Positions 51,701-62,815 of a stretch of DNA of 64,000 nucleotides are shown here, piece by piece. The position numbers and the translations under genes were made by a program. Position 1 is the first letter of the stretch. Each line of letters starts with the position of its first letter. The stretch comes from Fratercula arctica. Taxonomy: Eukaryota; Chordata; Aves; Charadriiformes; Alcidae. The DNA is taken from positions 5,491,459 through 5,555,458 of the forward strand of contig CANTUZ010000020.1 of NCBI GenBank assembly GCA_947846985.1, given 5' to 3'. The notes under the pieces are model-generated. The model made no database searches, was not told the DNA's origin, and saw nothing but the letters and a program-made list of their open reading frames with translations.

Positions 51701-54700
51701 ATTCCATCTCTGCCGGCAGCAGCTTTGGGTGCTCAGCAGGGCCGGCTGCAGGGGTTCATCGACGGAGCTGTGCGGGGACATGGTGTGAGGCTGGTGACGT
51801 GGTGCCACCAGCACCGCGTTCCTGAGCCAGGCATCCCACTGCTAGTGATTTAGGTCCCCTGGCACACGGAGCAATTAGCGTCCACTGGGCGCCAGCCACG
51901 ACACCCCGGGGCCTGGCACCGCCGCGGGCTGCTGCAGTCCTGGGTGCACCATGTATCTTCCATGGAAACTGGGCGGCATCGCCGCGAGCTGCTCGGAGAG
52001 CTCTTAATTGCTGGCACGTGCTAGTTTCTGCAGCTGGAAATATCACAAGAGGGGAAGGACTGGCCCCGCTGGAGAGGAGCACGGCGCAGCAGCAGGGACA
52101 GCTGTCGACCTTTGCTGCGCATGGCGGGGTGGACGCTGGGCTGCGCCGGGTGGTGTTTGTGCCGGGGATGAAGCGTGGCAGGTGTGCACATTGTGTCCCA
52201 CTGCCGCAGCTTGGCCCTGCAGCCGGGGGTCCCTTTGGACACCAGAGGGGACAGTCCTAGGGGTCTCCCAGCACTGGCTCGCTGGAGACCTCGCTCTTCC
52301 CTGGGGACAGGCACAGCCGCGCTGCCACCCCCAGCGCCATCAAATGGGGGACGTGAGGAAGTGGAGGGTTTATGAGAGCACGTCTTCTGTTAACTTAAAG
52401 GGAAGTTTGTTGTTGTTTTTTCTTTTTCTTTTTTTTTTTTTTTTTCTTTTCCCCAGTGCTACTTTTGACAGTCTCTACCCTTGGCATTATTTTTAAAGAC
52501 TCCCATGTGCAGCCGTGTAAGACCTATTGCAGTCAATAGATTGCGGTGAAGCATGCGCCTAAGGACTTTGACAAATTGGGGAGTTGAAATTGCCATTATG
52601 ATAAGTGGATGTTTACGTTCCATTCTTAAATACCTCCAGAAAGCTTTGCTTTTATTTTCTTAAGGCACTGAACAAGAAGGAGACTGTGATGCGGTGCCGG
52701 TGTTCCTCCGTTGGGTTGGATCTGCGTTTCGAGAGGTCTCGTACTGTTTGCCTGTCTCAGGCAGAAAGTGTGAACCCCCACTTGGGAATCGCTTGAGTGA
52801 ATTTGGGGCTCTCAAATCCCGGGACCGTAGCCATCTTGCCAGATTGCAACCAGGATTTCAGTTTGTTCTGTGCTTAATTCTCCTCCTAAAAGAAATATCA
52901 TGGGTAGCCTGGGGTGATACTGGCTTATTTACAGCTTGCTGCGTCCTGGTCTCATGTACTGCGTGGCTGCCTGGGAAGAGATGGGCTTTGCTCCTAAAGA
53001 TGCTTTTTTTTTCCCCCTTTTTTTCCTTCATGGAGGTTATATTTTTTGTTCTGTACCGGCCTTGATAGCGCATCCCTTCACGCTTTCTGCTCTCGCTAAT
53101 GCCAACTTCTGAGCAAGCCCACACAAAATCTGGGAGCGCTGGTGAGATTATTCCCAGCCTGTCTCCGGGGAAGGTGATGAGTTATGGAAAGGCAGCAGAG
53201 CACTGTGCTGGGAAATCCATCCGGCCCGCTGAGCATTGCCCAAGACACAACCAGGCTTGTTCGCAGCAGGTCTCGATTTTGGGATGCTGAAGGCTGTGCT
53301 TTAGAGGGGAGCTGCTGTCCTGGCCGGATGGAAAGCCAGGGATTTTGGGATGCTGAAGGCTGTGCCATAGAGGGGAGCTGCTCTCCTGGCCGGATGGAAA
53401 GCCAGGGATTTTGGGATGCTGAAGGCTGTGCTTTAGAGGGGAGCTGCTCTCCTGGCCGGATGGAAAGCCAGGGATTTTGGGATGCTGAAGGCTGTGCCGT
53501 AGAGGGGAGCTGCTCTCCTGGCCGGATGGAAAGCCCCTCTGCTTTGGGTAACCCAGGCCAAAGTGGTGTCAAACCTTGACGCGCAAGATGAGCCTCGTGT
53601 AGGGAGTTTCCAACGGTCTTGTGGCAATAAAGTCATCGAGGCTTCTTGAATGCTGCTGTTGGACCCACGTCCTGCTGCCGGCTGAGGCAAGTGGCTGAAG
53701 GAGCCGGTGAAGAGCTCCAGCGATGGTGCAAAGAAATGAGCAGCACGTGTTGCTGCAGGCTGTGATTCTTGCTGCTGGTTTGCATCCGGCACCATGGTTT
53801 GACGTGATGGGCATCCCTGGGCTGGGCTCCTGGTCTGGAGACATGCTCGGGGCAGGAATTCGGCTGCGGTACCTCGCGGGGAACGCTGCTCAGCCCTGAG
53901 TCCTCACAAGGTGTCTGCAGAGACCACGGCGCAGTCAGCGCAGTCCTGTCCTTGCAGCAGGTTGTTTCCCACAAGGAGACCCAAAGGTGGCTGCTGGGCT
54001 TCACCGTGCAGCTCCTGGGTTGGTTTAGCTCCCTGTATTTCTTTTTTTTTTTTTTTTTTTTAATAGATTTTCTTAGCCCACTTGTGAATTTAAATTTATT
54101 TCAGGGTCACACAAGTCCTTGTTTCCATCTCACTATTACAGGAGCCGTTAACTCTGCCACAGACTGTTCTAGGTGGATGCTGAAGGCGAGCGGGTGCTTT
54201 TGTCCTGAGAGCTTTGGGCCCAGTGTCACAGTCCCAGGGGAGGGAGATGGGATACAGGGGCTGTCCCCAGAAGCACTTGCTGCCTGTCTGGCCATGGCTC
54301 AGTAGCTTTAGCTTTGTGCTCTGGGTTTCCCTCCCCTTCTTGCCCCCCTGTGTGGTGCAGGCAAAGCACCGGAGCCTCGAGGGCTCTGCAGCTGCTGAGG
54401 CTGCTTTTCGACTCTTGGGGCGGGGACACACGAAATTCCTGCGCATTTGTGCTGGCACCTCCTTTCCAGCCTTCCAGCAGGTTTTTGGAAAGGAGCTCGC
54501 TGGTTCTTGTGTCCGCACAGTGCTCGGGCTCTGCCATCACGCCGGGCGTGATGGTGGAGGGTCGCATCCTGCCGTTGGGTTTCCAGGGTGTCCGTGGCCT
54601 TCAAAGCCCGTGCTGTAGGGCTCTGGGAGGTGGGAGCGGGGCTCGGGCTCTTGCTGGAGGCTGCTACAAACCTGCTCTGCAGAAACCCATCCGCAGCCGC

Positions 54701-56364
54701 ATGTTCCCGATGCCTCGGCAGAGCCTCCCTCCCGGCTCCTCCGGCACTCCTCTTGCTCTCTCCCTGGCTTGTGTGTCCCTGGAGGAAGGTGGCCAGCATC
54801 TTGCGAGCCCTGCTTGCCTGCCTTCAGGGCTGGGAGCCAGGGCCCAGAGATGCCTCCTGGGGCTGGATGGGAGCCGTGGGGCACAGGGACAGGCAGGGCT
54901 CGGTGGTGGTTCGCGTGCTTTCCTCCAGCGTACCCCAGAGATGCACACTCTGGCCCTCTTCTGCAGAAAGCACCTTGCTTCTCCCCTTTTACATGGCCTG
55001 TAATGGGCACCATGGTCCTTCTCCCCTCTAGTGCAGGTTTTGCAGCCGCTCGGACCCCAGGGCAGCATCCTCCTGGCCTGGACCCAGCTCTCATCCCGCG
55101 TCGGCTCAGCCCGTGCTGCCAGCAGCGCTGGGCTCTGCCCTGGTGCTTTATCCAAACCCGTTCATTGCCTTTCTACTTAAACGCTCTGAGCCCTGGGTTG
55201 CATTTGTGAGCTGCCTCTCCGTGGCAGCATTGTGTTTTCCCGTTATTCATTAGCGACATTTCCATGCGTGACCTGCAGGTAGAGCCCACCTACGCGCCCA
55301 GTCTGTCACTTTGCCTCCCAAGAGGAAATTCCCCAAAGCCAGAGCGAGAAGCAGCAGCCGTCGTCCTCCCGGCCAGCCCACGCGCGGGCAGACGCTCAAC
55401 GGTTTCTGACACGCGCTGGGATGCCCGGACTGATTTATTAGCGACTGCTTTATTAGTCACGCAGCCGGCTTGCTGCTTGTGTGATTTTTACTGCTCTGAG
55501 CTATAATTTCCGAAGCTGAGGAGGAGTAATCCAGCAGGGATTTAACTCCACGTTCTGCCTGGGTGAACCTGCTGGAAGCTGGTTGGGGAGCACCCCGGGT
55601 TTTTAAGGGGGTGCCTGGCTTGGGTAGGCAGAACCACGGATACTGGAAATAGGATGTGATTTTTTTTCAATGGCGTTGCAAGAAGCAAAGAAACACTCGG
55701 CAGGTGCAGGTGGGATTTTTTGAAAGCGGGTTTTAGAGGCTGGATTCTTTGCCCTGGTTTGTACTGGGATGGCTTTACTGCTCTGTGCCTCAGTGTCCCA
55801 CTAACTGGTGGGGTTTGTGTGTCCCTCCATTGCCTGTCACTGGGGCCCAGAGGAGGTTTGGGGCCGGGACATGGCGTCCTGCGCGTTTGGCCTCTTGGCC
55901 GTAGGGACCATCTCCTCCTGCGCCATCGCTGCGGGTGTGAGCTCGGGGTCTGCGCGGCCTCTCTGTTCCGGCATTTCCCAAGCAGAAGCAGAGCTGCAGA
56001 GATGCGGCGTGACCCGGCACATAAAACAGCTAAAGCCTGTCTCCTCTGATTTCAGAATGTAACACAAACAGTAGAAGAAGAAAAACCTGAGCCTCCGACC
56101 GTCCAGGAGATCAAACAGAAAATTGAAAAATACAATGCAAAAGTTACCAACTGCCTGTTGATGAAGCTGGTATGTATGGGGCAATATTTTCTGAATACGC
56201 AGAAAGCCTGCTGCTGGCCTCCCTGGGCTGGGAGCTGAGCCAGGCTGCAGGAAGGCATCTGCACGGCGAGAGGGCTTGTGCCTGCTGGGATGCTCCTGTC
56301 TTCCTTACCCGATCTGCTTTTTCTCCTGCTTGGGTTTCCTTAGCCTTAGTCACCCACACTTGAG

Positions 56365-56406
<42 letters not shown>

Positions 56407-58823
56407 GCCTCGGTCCCCTCTCAGACTGGGAGCACTGGTACAGTAATCTCTGGCCAGCCTGTGCCGCCATTGACTTGCCACAAATAGACGAGCCCACGTT
56501 GTTCTGGGGGGGGGGGATGAGTCACGGGGAAACGCGGGCTGCGACGCTGCAGTTCAGCTGTCGCAAAGTGGATTTAGAAACACAAAGTGGATTCAGAAAG
56601 ACAAAGTGTATTTAGAAACACGAAGTGGATTTAGAAGCACAAAGCCCGTCTAGAAGGAGATGCTTTCCTCCTCTGCCGCTGCCTGGCTTGTTTAAGCAGA
56701 GGTCCAGGAACTGCAGTGGATGTGGTGGATGTTGGAGCTTTGATTGCAGACTTGCTTGTCACCACCTGTAAGTAAAGCCTTGATGCCAGGCGGTGAGAAG
56801 ACGAGGAAATCGCCTCTTTTACAAACTGGAGTACTGCAAAGGGACCTTACAGAGAGGGGGAAAAGCTTCTTAAAGAGTGAAATAATTAAATCATTGAATT
56901 TCCGAGAACATCAGCTACCTAACTCCCTGGTGCTTGCTAACAGCTGAAAACAAACCTGAAGTTTATTTAAAATAGTAGCTCTTACAACAGTTCCCTTTGT
57001 GAAGTAATTTCAAAATGCACAGTAACTTCTGCTGGAATGTCTCGCCCATTGATTTTTACCACCCCTTGACTTAAAGGAGTTATTTGTGACCCAGATGTTT
57101 TACTCTTGAGTTACTTTTCTTGAGGCTTAAAAAAATACAGTCTTGAGACTTGCTGCAGCCCTGGGGCTCGGCCGGGCTCAGCCGCTGGTGGTGGCCCTGG
57201 GGTGGGACCGGTGGCCAGCGCTCCTGGCTCCCGAGGTGCATCCCTGGGCTTGTGGTGCCCGTGGATGGACCGTACAGAGCCAGGCTTTTCTTTTGATTTT
57301 TGCAGAGCTGAGGGTAGGGCAAGGGACCCGCCGTGAGATGGGCTGATCTTGAATGATTTATTATTACAAGGAGATGTGAGAATCCATAAGCAGGGAATAA
57401 AACGTGAGGAATACAGTTGGCAGATCTCACTGAACACGAGGCGTAGAGACCTTCCCAGAGGTTTCAAATCCTCACTTAAGTGCAACTACAAATTACATGT
57501 AATGATTTCCATAACTGACTTGTAGCAGTGTTGGGTTTAAATAAGACGAGATCGCAGAGACGCGAGGAAGGGATGAGTCACGACCGAGTGGAAGGAACAG
57601 GAGAAAATCAGTAGTGACTAACCCAAAATTACTGGTTACTTTTTACATGATTAATAAGAAACCCTCAGCCTCCTGGCAGTACCGAGGGGTGGGAAGTCCT
57701 GCAGCCACCCTGCGGGCTGTGGTGCTGGTGACCAGAAAGTCCCTCGTAGCAGGGGGCAGGACTGGAAAGGCTCCCTGGAGCCTGACACCCCTCTCCTTTG
57801 CTTTAGAATGACGATGGGACGTACACGGGTTTCATTAAAGTGCATTTGAAACTGCGCCGCCCCGTGACGGTGCCAGCGGGGATCCGGCCACAGTCCATCT
57901 ATGATGCCCTCAAGGAGGTGAACCTGGCCGACATGACGGACAAGAGAACCTCCTTCTACTTGCCGCTGGATGCCGTCAAGCAGCTCCACATCAGCAGCAC
58001 GACCACGGTGAGCGAGGTGATCCAGGGGCTCCTGAAGAAGTTCATGGTGGTGGATAACCCTCAGAAGTTTGCACTTTTCAAGGAGATGCGGAAGGATGGG
58101 CAAGGTGAGTTCAGGCCCTCGGACCTGCCAGCTGTCCTGTGGCCGATCAGTTTTGTTTACCACTTTGTGTGCAGAAACATCCCCAAAGCATTCGTTTAGG
58201 ACTCAGTGGTGTGTCAGGTAGGCAGTGCCTAAATGTCAGATGAATAAATGGCCTGACCACCACATGAGGTGATGCTGCTTAAGCTAATGGGGAATTACTG
58301 GTTTTCAGAAGAGGGCTGAAGCCACCTAAGACCTAATGGAGATCGTTATGGATCTCTGAGACTCAGCTGCTTCCACTATGATCCTGAGCAGCACAAACTG
58401 CTTTTACATGCTGCAGTTGACCCTGCTGGGCTTTCCTCCACCCTGGCAGCCACGGGCTGACTGTGATGTCTGCGTTCCCTTGCAGTGCTCTTCCAGAAGC
58501 TCCCTCTCACCGAGTACCCCCTCTACCTGCGGCTGCTGGCGGGCCCCGACACGGACGTGCTCAGCTTCGTGCTGAAGGAAAACGAAACAGGGGAAGTTGA
58601 GGTACGTCGTGACTCTTTCCCTTGGCTCTCACATGAATGCTCAGGGTGTCGCTGAGCACGTGGTGCCGCTGCGGAGCTGGGCCGTGCACGGCAGGGGCAG
58701 CCGTGCCGCGCGAGCAAGGCGGCTTCTCCCCAGTGGGGCTGGCTTTGCCTGCTAAAATCCTGAGTGTGATGCCAGTATTTCTCCAAACTTGAATTATCAA
58801 CTGAAAGGACTGCTTGTACCTTA

Positions 58824-58865
<42 letters not shown>

Positions 58866-59932
58866 GGGTAACTTATTGCTCCTAAATTAAGTTGATTTAA
58901 AAAAAAAACTTAAACTTGAGCTGTGAAAATGCTGGGGCCAGTTTTGATGGCCAACCCATAATCTGTTTACAGAACGAAGCAACGCCATCCCAGAGTTAAT
59001 CCTCGGGAATTAGGTTAGCTAAACGCTGTTATAAGCAGTCCCCTAATTTAAGTGGAAGCCAGGGACACTCAGGTAATAAGCTTGCAGTCAAGCTTCTGGT
59101 TGCGATCATGCTCCCCACTGTGACGAACACCGTTGCCGGGAGCTGCCGCATCCCGTGGGATTCTGCTGTGGGGTGGCTGGGGCTGTGCCACCGGAGGAGT
59201 GGGGCTGCGGGTGGCAGGGACGCCGTGGGGACACCGGCTCCCCGCAGCACTGAGCCGGCACACGGCAGCAGTTATCAACTGATGGCAATCGTCAGCCTGT
59301 GGCCGGCCTGCTCCTCGCTGGCGGAGGTGGCAGCCGGAGCTGCTGCACCCCGTGCCGGGAGCTTTGCTAAAGCTCAAACGGTTTTGATAACTTTGCAGTA
59401 CAAGAAAGAGAACTGGCTCCTGCTGGGACCTCGCTCCCCCTTCATAAAGGGAAGTGGGAGTGAATGCTGCGTCAGTTATTTCTGTATATATTCCAGTTCC
59501 GTAGGGAGCTGTGCCGTCCCTTGCCGTGGGAGCTTTTATTCACCTGAGAAAAGATAATTTCCATTAAATCTACAGTCTCAGGGGCTCAGGACTGGGATGG
59601 TCCTTTATGCTGTAGCCCATTATCCCAGTGCTACCTGGGATAAGCTACCTGGAGATCAGATACATATTTAAATGTCTTTTATTGTTCCTCTTCACAGATT
59701 CAGGGGGAAAAAAAAAACACAAAAGCAATAAAGTGAACGGTGTGTGCTTACTTTCCCTCTGTTTCTGCTGTTTCTGCAGTGGGACGCGTTCTCCATCCCA
59801 GAGCTACAGAACTTCTTGATGATACTGGACAAAGAAGAGAAGGACAAAATCCAGCAGGTTCAAAGGAAATATGAGAAGTTTAAACAGAGACTGCAACAGA
59901 CCCTGAAAGAAGCCCGCGGCAAGCCTGGATAA
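28010..59932 (+). CDS. RASSF5: RASSF5 long form (NORE1A-like), six coding exons
   Basis: Ras-association domain family 5, an effector of active Ras and Rap1 that recruits MST1/2 kinases. NORE1A acts as a pro-apoptotic scaffold at microtubules and membranes. Exons at 28010-28346, 38911-39029, 56056-56169, 57807-58104, 58486-58601 and 59780-59932 join in phase to 378 residues (human 418). A basic, proline-rich N-terminus (1-80) is followed by a C1 zinc finger (about 83-130), linker (150-190), RA domain (about 195-290) and SARAH coiled coil (about 329-375). C1 ligands H83 or H85, C97, C100, C111, C114, H119, C122 and C130 are present. Residues 191-378 are close to human (ends RGKPG). The start at 28010 is the first ATG in an upstream-open frame and matches human MAMASPAIG. 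The N-terminus is about 40 residues shorter than in human. Confidence 0.96.
28403..28672. repeat. 26/31-bp GC-rich minisatellite in RASSF5 intron 1
   Basis: CGCACCGCAG recurs at 28403, 28429, 28455, 28486, 28512, 28538, 28564, 28595, 28621 and 28647. Most units are 26 bp with CCCCGCTTCTTCATCC between cores. Two are 31 bp with a CTCTGCCTCCCCGTCTCGTCC spacer. The longer unit recurs after 109 bp, which shows higher-order duplication. The array begins 57 bp after the exon donor. Confidence 0.95.
35119..35325 (-). mobile_element. CR1 retroposon 3' fragment, antisense orientation
   Basis: It begins with AGAATCACAGAATGG, the reverse complement of the CR1 3' end, and continues through CAGAGCAGGGTCACCCAGAGC and CTCCAGAGACGGAGACTCCC. 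The 5' part of the element is missing beyond about 35325. Confidence 0.9.
37664..37710. repeat. A/G-rich low-complexity tract
   Basis: A polypurine run of AAAAG, AAGAA and similar blocks with no pyrimidines for about 45 bases. Confidence 0.85.
38911..39029 (+). CDS. RASSF5: RASSF5 second coding exon, NORE1A form (residues 113-152)
   Basis: Bordered by CCCTGTGCAG and GTACGA. It completes the C1 domain (CRYTCHQECRSLIQLDC) with the spacing C-x2-C-x4-H-x2-C-x7-C, then a serine-, glutamine- and proline-rich linker ending SPESTLLPPCSQ. Confidence 0.95.
39189..39260. repeat. 18-bp perfect tandem repeat, four copies
   Basis: TATACCGTGTACCTCACG is repeated four times without a mismatch and is flanked on both sides by CCTGTA. 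It abuts the 3' end of the antisense CR1 copy. Confidence 0.97.
39268..39630 (-). mobile_element. CR1 retroposon 3' portion, antisense orientation
   Basis: It starts CAGAATAGCAGGGGTTGGAAGG and contains the reverse complements of all landmarks of the copy at 14347-14757, to which it is very similar. It ends in GATCCCCTCTCAGTCTCTGG-like sequence. No protein-coding part of CR1 remains. Confidence 0.92.
43640..44036 (+). promoter_or_regulatory. RASSF5: CpG-rich internal promoter and leader of the RAPL form of RASSF5
   Basis: A CpG-dense block precedes the RAPL start codon, separate from the NORE1A island by about 15 kb. The leader holds ATG codons at 43889, 43933 and 43966. A dedicated CpG-island promoter for isoform C is known in mammals; its position here is inferred from composition. 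Confidence 0.6.
44037..44156 (+). CDS. RASSF5: RASSF5 alternative first coding exon, RAPL / isoform C (residues 1-40)
   Basis: ATG at 44037 starts MTIGSSMSSGYCSLDEDLED, followed by CFFTAKTSFFRSTPNK and a GTAACA donor. It corresponds closely to human RAPL (MTVDSSMSSGYCSLDEELED). It splices in phase 0 to the exon at 56056, giving a 266-residue protein (human 265) with RA and SARAH but no C1 domain. RAPL is the Rap1 effector that activates LFA-1 integrin and MST1 in lymphocytes. The start context is weak and overlaps an upstream frame as ATGA. Confidence 0.96.
44454..44480. repeat. T11-G16 homopolymer junction
   Basis: A run of 11 T directly followed by 16 G, about 300 bp downstream of the RAPL exon donor. 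The G run can form a quadruplex. Confidence 0.9.
53275..53535. repeat. 66-bp minisatellite, four copies
   Basis: GATTTTGGGATGCTGAAGG recurs at 53275, 53341, 53407 and 53473, exactly 66 bp apart. The copies are almost identical. A six-base variable site alternates CTTTAG, CCATAG, CTTTAG, CCGTAG, suggesting that a 132-bp dimer was duplicated. Because 66 is a multiple of three, a 22-residue repeat appears in open frames on both strands. Confidence 0.95.
56056..56169 (+). CDS. RASSF5: RASSF5 shared exon (NORE1A residues 153-190; RAPL 41-78)
   Basis: Bordered by GATTTCAG and GTATGT, phase 0 at both ends, so both first exons can join it. It encodes NVTQTVEEEKPEPPTVQEIK and the lysine-rich helix leading into the RA domain. 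Confidence 0.96.
56368..56403. repeat. (CA)18 dinucleotide repeat
   Basis: An uninterrupted AC array of 36 bases in the intron before the RA-domain exon. Confidence 0.97.
56565..56640. repeat. 19-bp tandem repeat, four copies
   Basis: AAAGTGGATTTAGAAACAC recurs four times in register from 56565, with one to three substitutions per copy. Confidence 0.9.
57807..58104 (+). CDS. RASSF5: RASSF5 RA-domain exon (NORE1A residues 191-290)
   Basis: Bordered by TTTGCTTTAG and GTGAGT. It encodes most of the Ras-association domain (GTYTGFIKVHLKLRRPVTVP, then DKRTSFYLPLDAVKQLHISS and KKFMVVDNPQKFALF), almost identical to human. It is the binding surface for GTP-loaded Ras and Rap1. Confidence 0.98.
58486..58601 (+). 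CDS. RASSF5: RASSF5 exon, end of the RA domain (NORE1A residues 290-328)
   Basis: Bordered by TTCCCTTGCAG and GTACGT. It encodes VLFQKLPLTEYPLYLRLLAG and SFVLKENETGEVE, the last strands of the ubiquitin-fold RA domain. Confidence 0.97.
58602..59779 (+). other. RASSF5: RASSF5 last intron
   Basis: About 1.2 kb, GTACGT to TTTCTGCAG, with an A35 run at 58827-58861. Nothing else recognised. Confidence 0.8.
58827..58861. repeat. Poly(A) run of 35 bases
   Basis: A pure A tract inside the last RASSF5 intron. No retroposed gene body is recognisable upstream of it. Confidence 0.95.
59780..59932 (+). CDS. RASSF5: RASSF5 last coding exon, SARAH domain and stop (NORE1A residues 329-378)
   Basis: Bordered by TTTCTGCAG and the TAA at 59930-59932. 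It encodes WDAFSIPELQNFLMILDKEE and a charged coiled coil ending KEARGKPG. The SARAH helix mediates homodimers and binding to MST1/2. Confidence 0.98.
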   Translation, partial: WDAFSIPELQNFLMILDKEEKDKIQQVQRKYEKFKQRLQQTLKEARGKPG

Positions 59933-62125
59933 CCCCTTGGGATGCACTGGGCACCAGACTAAGCTAGATATTATTTTTAAAATGAAAAGACGCTTCTCAG
60001 GACACCTTTTCATCACTCTCCCTTTTCATCCTCCCATTAAGGACTGGCTCCCAGCACCCATAACACGAACATACAGCATTTTCTTCTTCTGAAACCTCTT
60101 ATCCCAGGACCAGAGCCAGTCAAAGCACGGGAAGACGGTTTTGAACTGTGGCCATCAACAAACCAAACGCAGCTGCTGGTTCGCTTTTCAGCTGCGCCAT
60201 CCGATGGAGAAGCTCCGTGGAAAACGCTGAGTGTTAAACCCCAGAGGAATGTCTCCTGGCTGATGTTTTGAGCAGGGTAACGCTTGCTGTTCACACTCCT
60301 CCCAGCAACGCGCTTGTCCCCATCCGGCGGTGCCGCGCTCACGGCGTGTGCCCGCGGGGCCGAGTCCTCGTGTCGTAAGTCGAGCGGAGGAAGCAGCAGA
60401 TGAAGGGGAGGAGGTGGTTGCACCGACCCACATGGGTGTCGCAGCTGTAAGCAACGCCAGACGGACTTGTTCAGGGCTAAGATAGGCAGGGAAAGGTAAA
60501 GTTCTGACACCAAGGCAGCTGCAACACCCAAACAGTCTGTCAGTAAGTGTTATTGAACCTTGGTAATATTAATTCCAGGAAAAGTCATCCATTTTGATTC
60601 TAGTTAACTTCCAGTTTCGAAAACAATGTGAATTAAAGCAAATACCCCTGATGCTTAGCTAAGATAGCCAGTGTTTTACCAGTTTTGTACTCGGTAGGAA
60701 TTGGGACCTATGTTTTAACAGATTCTGTTTGAAAAGTGTAAAGATGATGGTTGGGGCACGGGCCAACGGTTCGGTACCGAACATTTAGCAATACATATCC
60801 AACAGATTAAGCCAGGAAAGCTCAAAAACACCCTTTTACAAAGCAAAGCGATTTTGAGCTACGAACAGGTCTGGCCCCGAGGGCGAGGAGCTGCGGCCAG
60901 GGCCGGGCTGTGGAGGCGGCACCAGGAGCACGGGCAGCCTCAGCGCCAGGGGAGCGAGGGCACCAGGGCTCAGCTGCTCTCCTCCCTCCACCCTCACACC
61001 ATGGCTCCTCTCGCCGCCCTCCTCGCGCTGCTCCCCCACCACTCCTGTCCCTCGCACGCCGCCCTCTGCCGCTCTGGACCTGGCGTCTTCTCCTGCCCTC
61101 CCTCCCCGCTCCCACTCGGTGCTCTGCCTGCAGGGCCAGGGAGGGCCTCTCTCCCCCTCTCTCAGGGCTCCCACTGTCTCCGATGCGCACACGCTGCGCA
61201 TCCTTCTTAAAAATTCCTGCCGTGACTCCAGCCAGCGACCCTGATCTCGCTGACGCCGAGCGGCGACTGCTGCAGGGCAAGGAGAGCTCGGGGGCTGCCA
61301 GCCTGAGCGAGGACGGGCCCATGTTTACTCTGTGCTTGGTACTGAGCGCGACGCGCACGGCCAGGCTCAGTCTTCCCTCTGTTTACACAGGACACCGCAA
61401 CAAAGCGTGGGGAGAGAACGGCACATTCGTACTGTCCAGGTTCCGAGGCAGCACGGGAAAGGGTTTCACAGTGATGTGACGAACGCGTGTCCCTCCGAGC
61501 GCGCTGTAGGCTGCTGTGACCCCACCTGCGCGGGGTGGGAAGGGAGGCAACAGGTTGTCGGGTAACAGTTACCACAGAAATAATGTAGAAGAGTCCAAAA
61601 TTTACCTCAGTGCCTTTTTTTTTTTCCCCTTAAGTGTGAAAACTGCATTTTGGGCTAAGATGGCAATTGGAAGGGGCTTTTGTCAGGAGACCTTCTCAGT
61701 CCTGTCCCCATGAAGTACTGTTGTGGTGAGGCTGCTTTCGTCCAGAGGGACGAGGAACGGGTTTGATTCTTTCTGGAAGGTGACTGCTTGGGATTTTTAT
61801 TTTTTTTTCCAGATTTATACTTGAGTGTGGTTGTTTATAAACCGTAAGAGAACAACTGCATCGCTTAAAGCCCCTGGGTTTGTTGTCAGTGCCACTTTCT
61901 GCTGAGTTGCAGCTCCTGTTTGGGTCGGTGGAGAAGGGTTTGCTGACGGGAAGGGCCTCCAGCCGTACTGTACTCTACACCCAGATGACCTTTAACAACG
62001 CGGCGGCAGCCCAAATACAGCAGCAATTTTCCTGCTCTGGGGCTGTTTGTCCACTTACAAGAATACTTATTACTTCACTGTGCACTTGTGAAGTAATTTA
62101 AGTAACATTTATCTAGTGCTGTATA

Positions 62126-62131
62126 AATAAA
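62126..62131 (+). terminator. RASSF5: Proximal AATAAA in the RASSF5 3' UTR
   Basis: Lies in GTATAAATAAATAC about 2.2 kb after the stop and could end a shorter transcript. Confidence 0.45.
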
Positions 62132-62792
62132 TACTTCGGTCAAGGGGAAGAACACTGTAAAAACTGCCATTGGTTCCAAGATGTAAGCTCCAGACGCTTG
62201 TTTTTAAATCCCTTACCTTGCTGGCTAAAAGTTGTAAAGATTTCTTTTTTTTGTTGTTTACTACTAGAGTCTTGGTGACCGTCACGCTCTCCCCCCCCCC
62301 CGGGAACCCAGCATGTCTTTGACATTTTGTAGAAGGCATGGCTTCTTATGCAATTACTGTGAATGCTGCTGAAAAACCTCCTGCAAAGAGGAGGGCTGTT
62401 TCTTTTTGGTTTTTCACGATACGGGGCAGTTGAAGAATTGGTAGATCTTGAAACTCAAATCCTCAACGGTCAGTTGAGCTGTGTCTAGGGTGGAAGAACT
62501 GGCCCCTTCCTTAAGCGCAAAATACTGTTGGCAGTGCCTTTGGTTAGTATATTGTCTTGCCTAGTTCGTGTGAATTTATTTTTCATGTCTATTGTAAAAC
62601 ATGTAAAATAATGTGTATAGAATGGAATAGTAAAGCTTCTATGGCAAAGTGAAATGCATTTTTGCAATGCTGTAATTTATTTTTACTACTCCCTAGTAAA
62701 TCTATGGCATTTTTAAAAAATGTCTCACTTCCAGCTTTTTTGAAGGTTCTGAAACTATTTGTTCATATGCAGACAGTGTAAAAGACAACGAT

Positions 62793-62798
62793 AATAAA
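62793..62798 (+). terminator. RASSF5: Likely distal AATAAA of RASSF5
   Basis: Lies in GATAATAAAACTGTC, followed within 35 bases by T-rich sequence (TCTTTAACTTCTTTTTCTGG), as for a cleavage site with a downstream U-rich element. Confidence 0.6.
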
Positions 62799-62815
62799 AC
62801 TGTCAGTAATTAAAG

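Larger units (their letters stand above)
39030..56055 (+). other. RASSF5: RASSF5 intron between the C1 exon and the shared exons
   Basis: About 17 kb, within which the RAPL first exon (44037-44156) and its promoter lie. It holds an 18-bp tandem repeat and a CR1 copy (39189-39630), T11G16 at 44454-44480, a 66-bp repeat array (53275-53535), several A or T runs, and AT-rich islands at about 46430-46600 and 51120-51250 that could be regulatory. No other exon is recognised. Confidence 0.7.
56170..57806 (+). other. RASSF5: RASSF5 intron before the RA-domain exon
   Basis: About 1.6 kb, GTATGT to CTTTAG. Apart from the CA array and the 19-bp repeat, nothing recognisable is present. Confidence 0.8.
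59933..62815 (+). other. RASSF5: RASSF5 3' UTR
   Basis: About 2.9 kb following the stop codon. It contains a first AATAAA at 62126 and a more distal one at 62793. A GC-rich block at 60850-61370 gives open frames on both strands without resemblance to any protein I know. The final 700 bases are AT-rich, typical of a distal 3' UTR. Confidence 0.65.

Noticed and set aside
53096..53579. Repeat-containing ORFs with a 22-residue period
   Set aside because: A by-product of the 66-bp repeat being a multiple of three. No exon signals.
60836..61479. Overlapping ORFs of 120-190 codons in the RASSF5 3' UTR
   Set aside because: A GC-rich block inside the 3' UTR with low-complexity translations on both strands and no recognisable domain.
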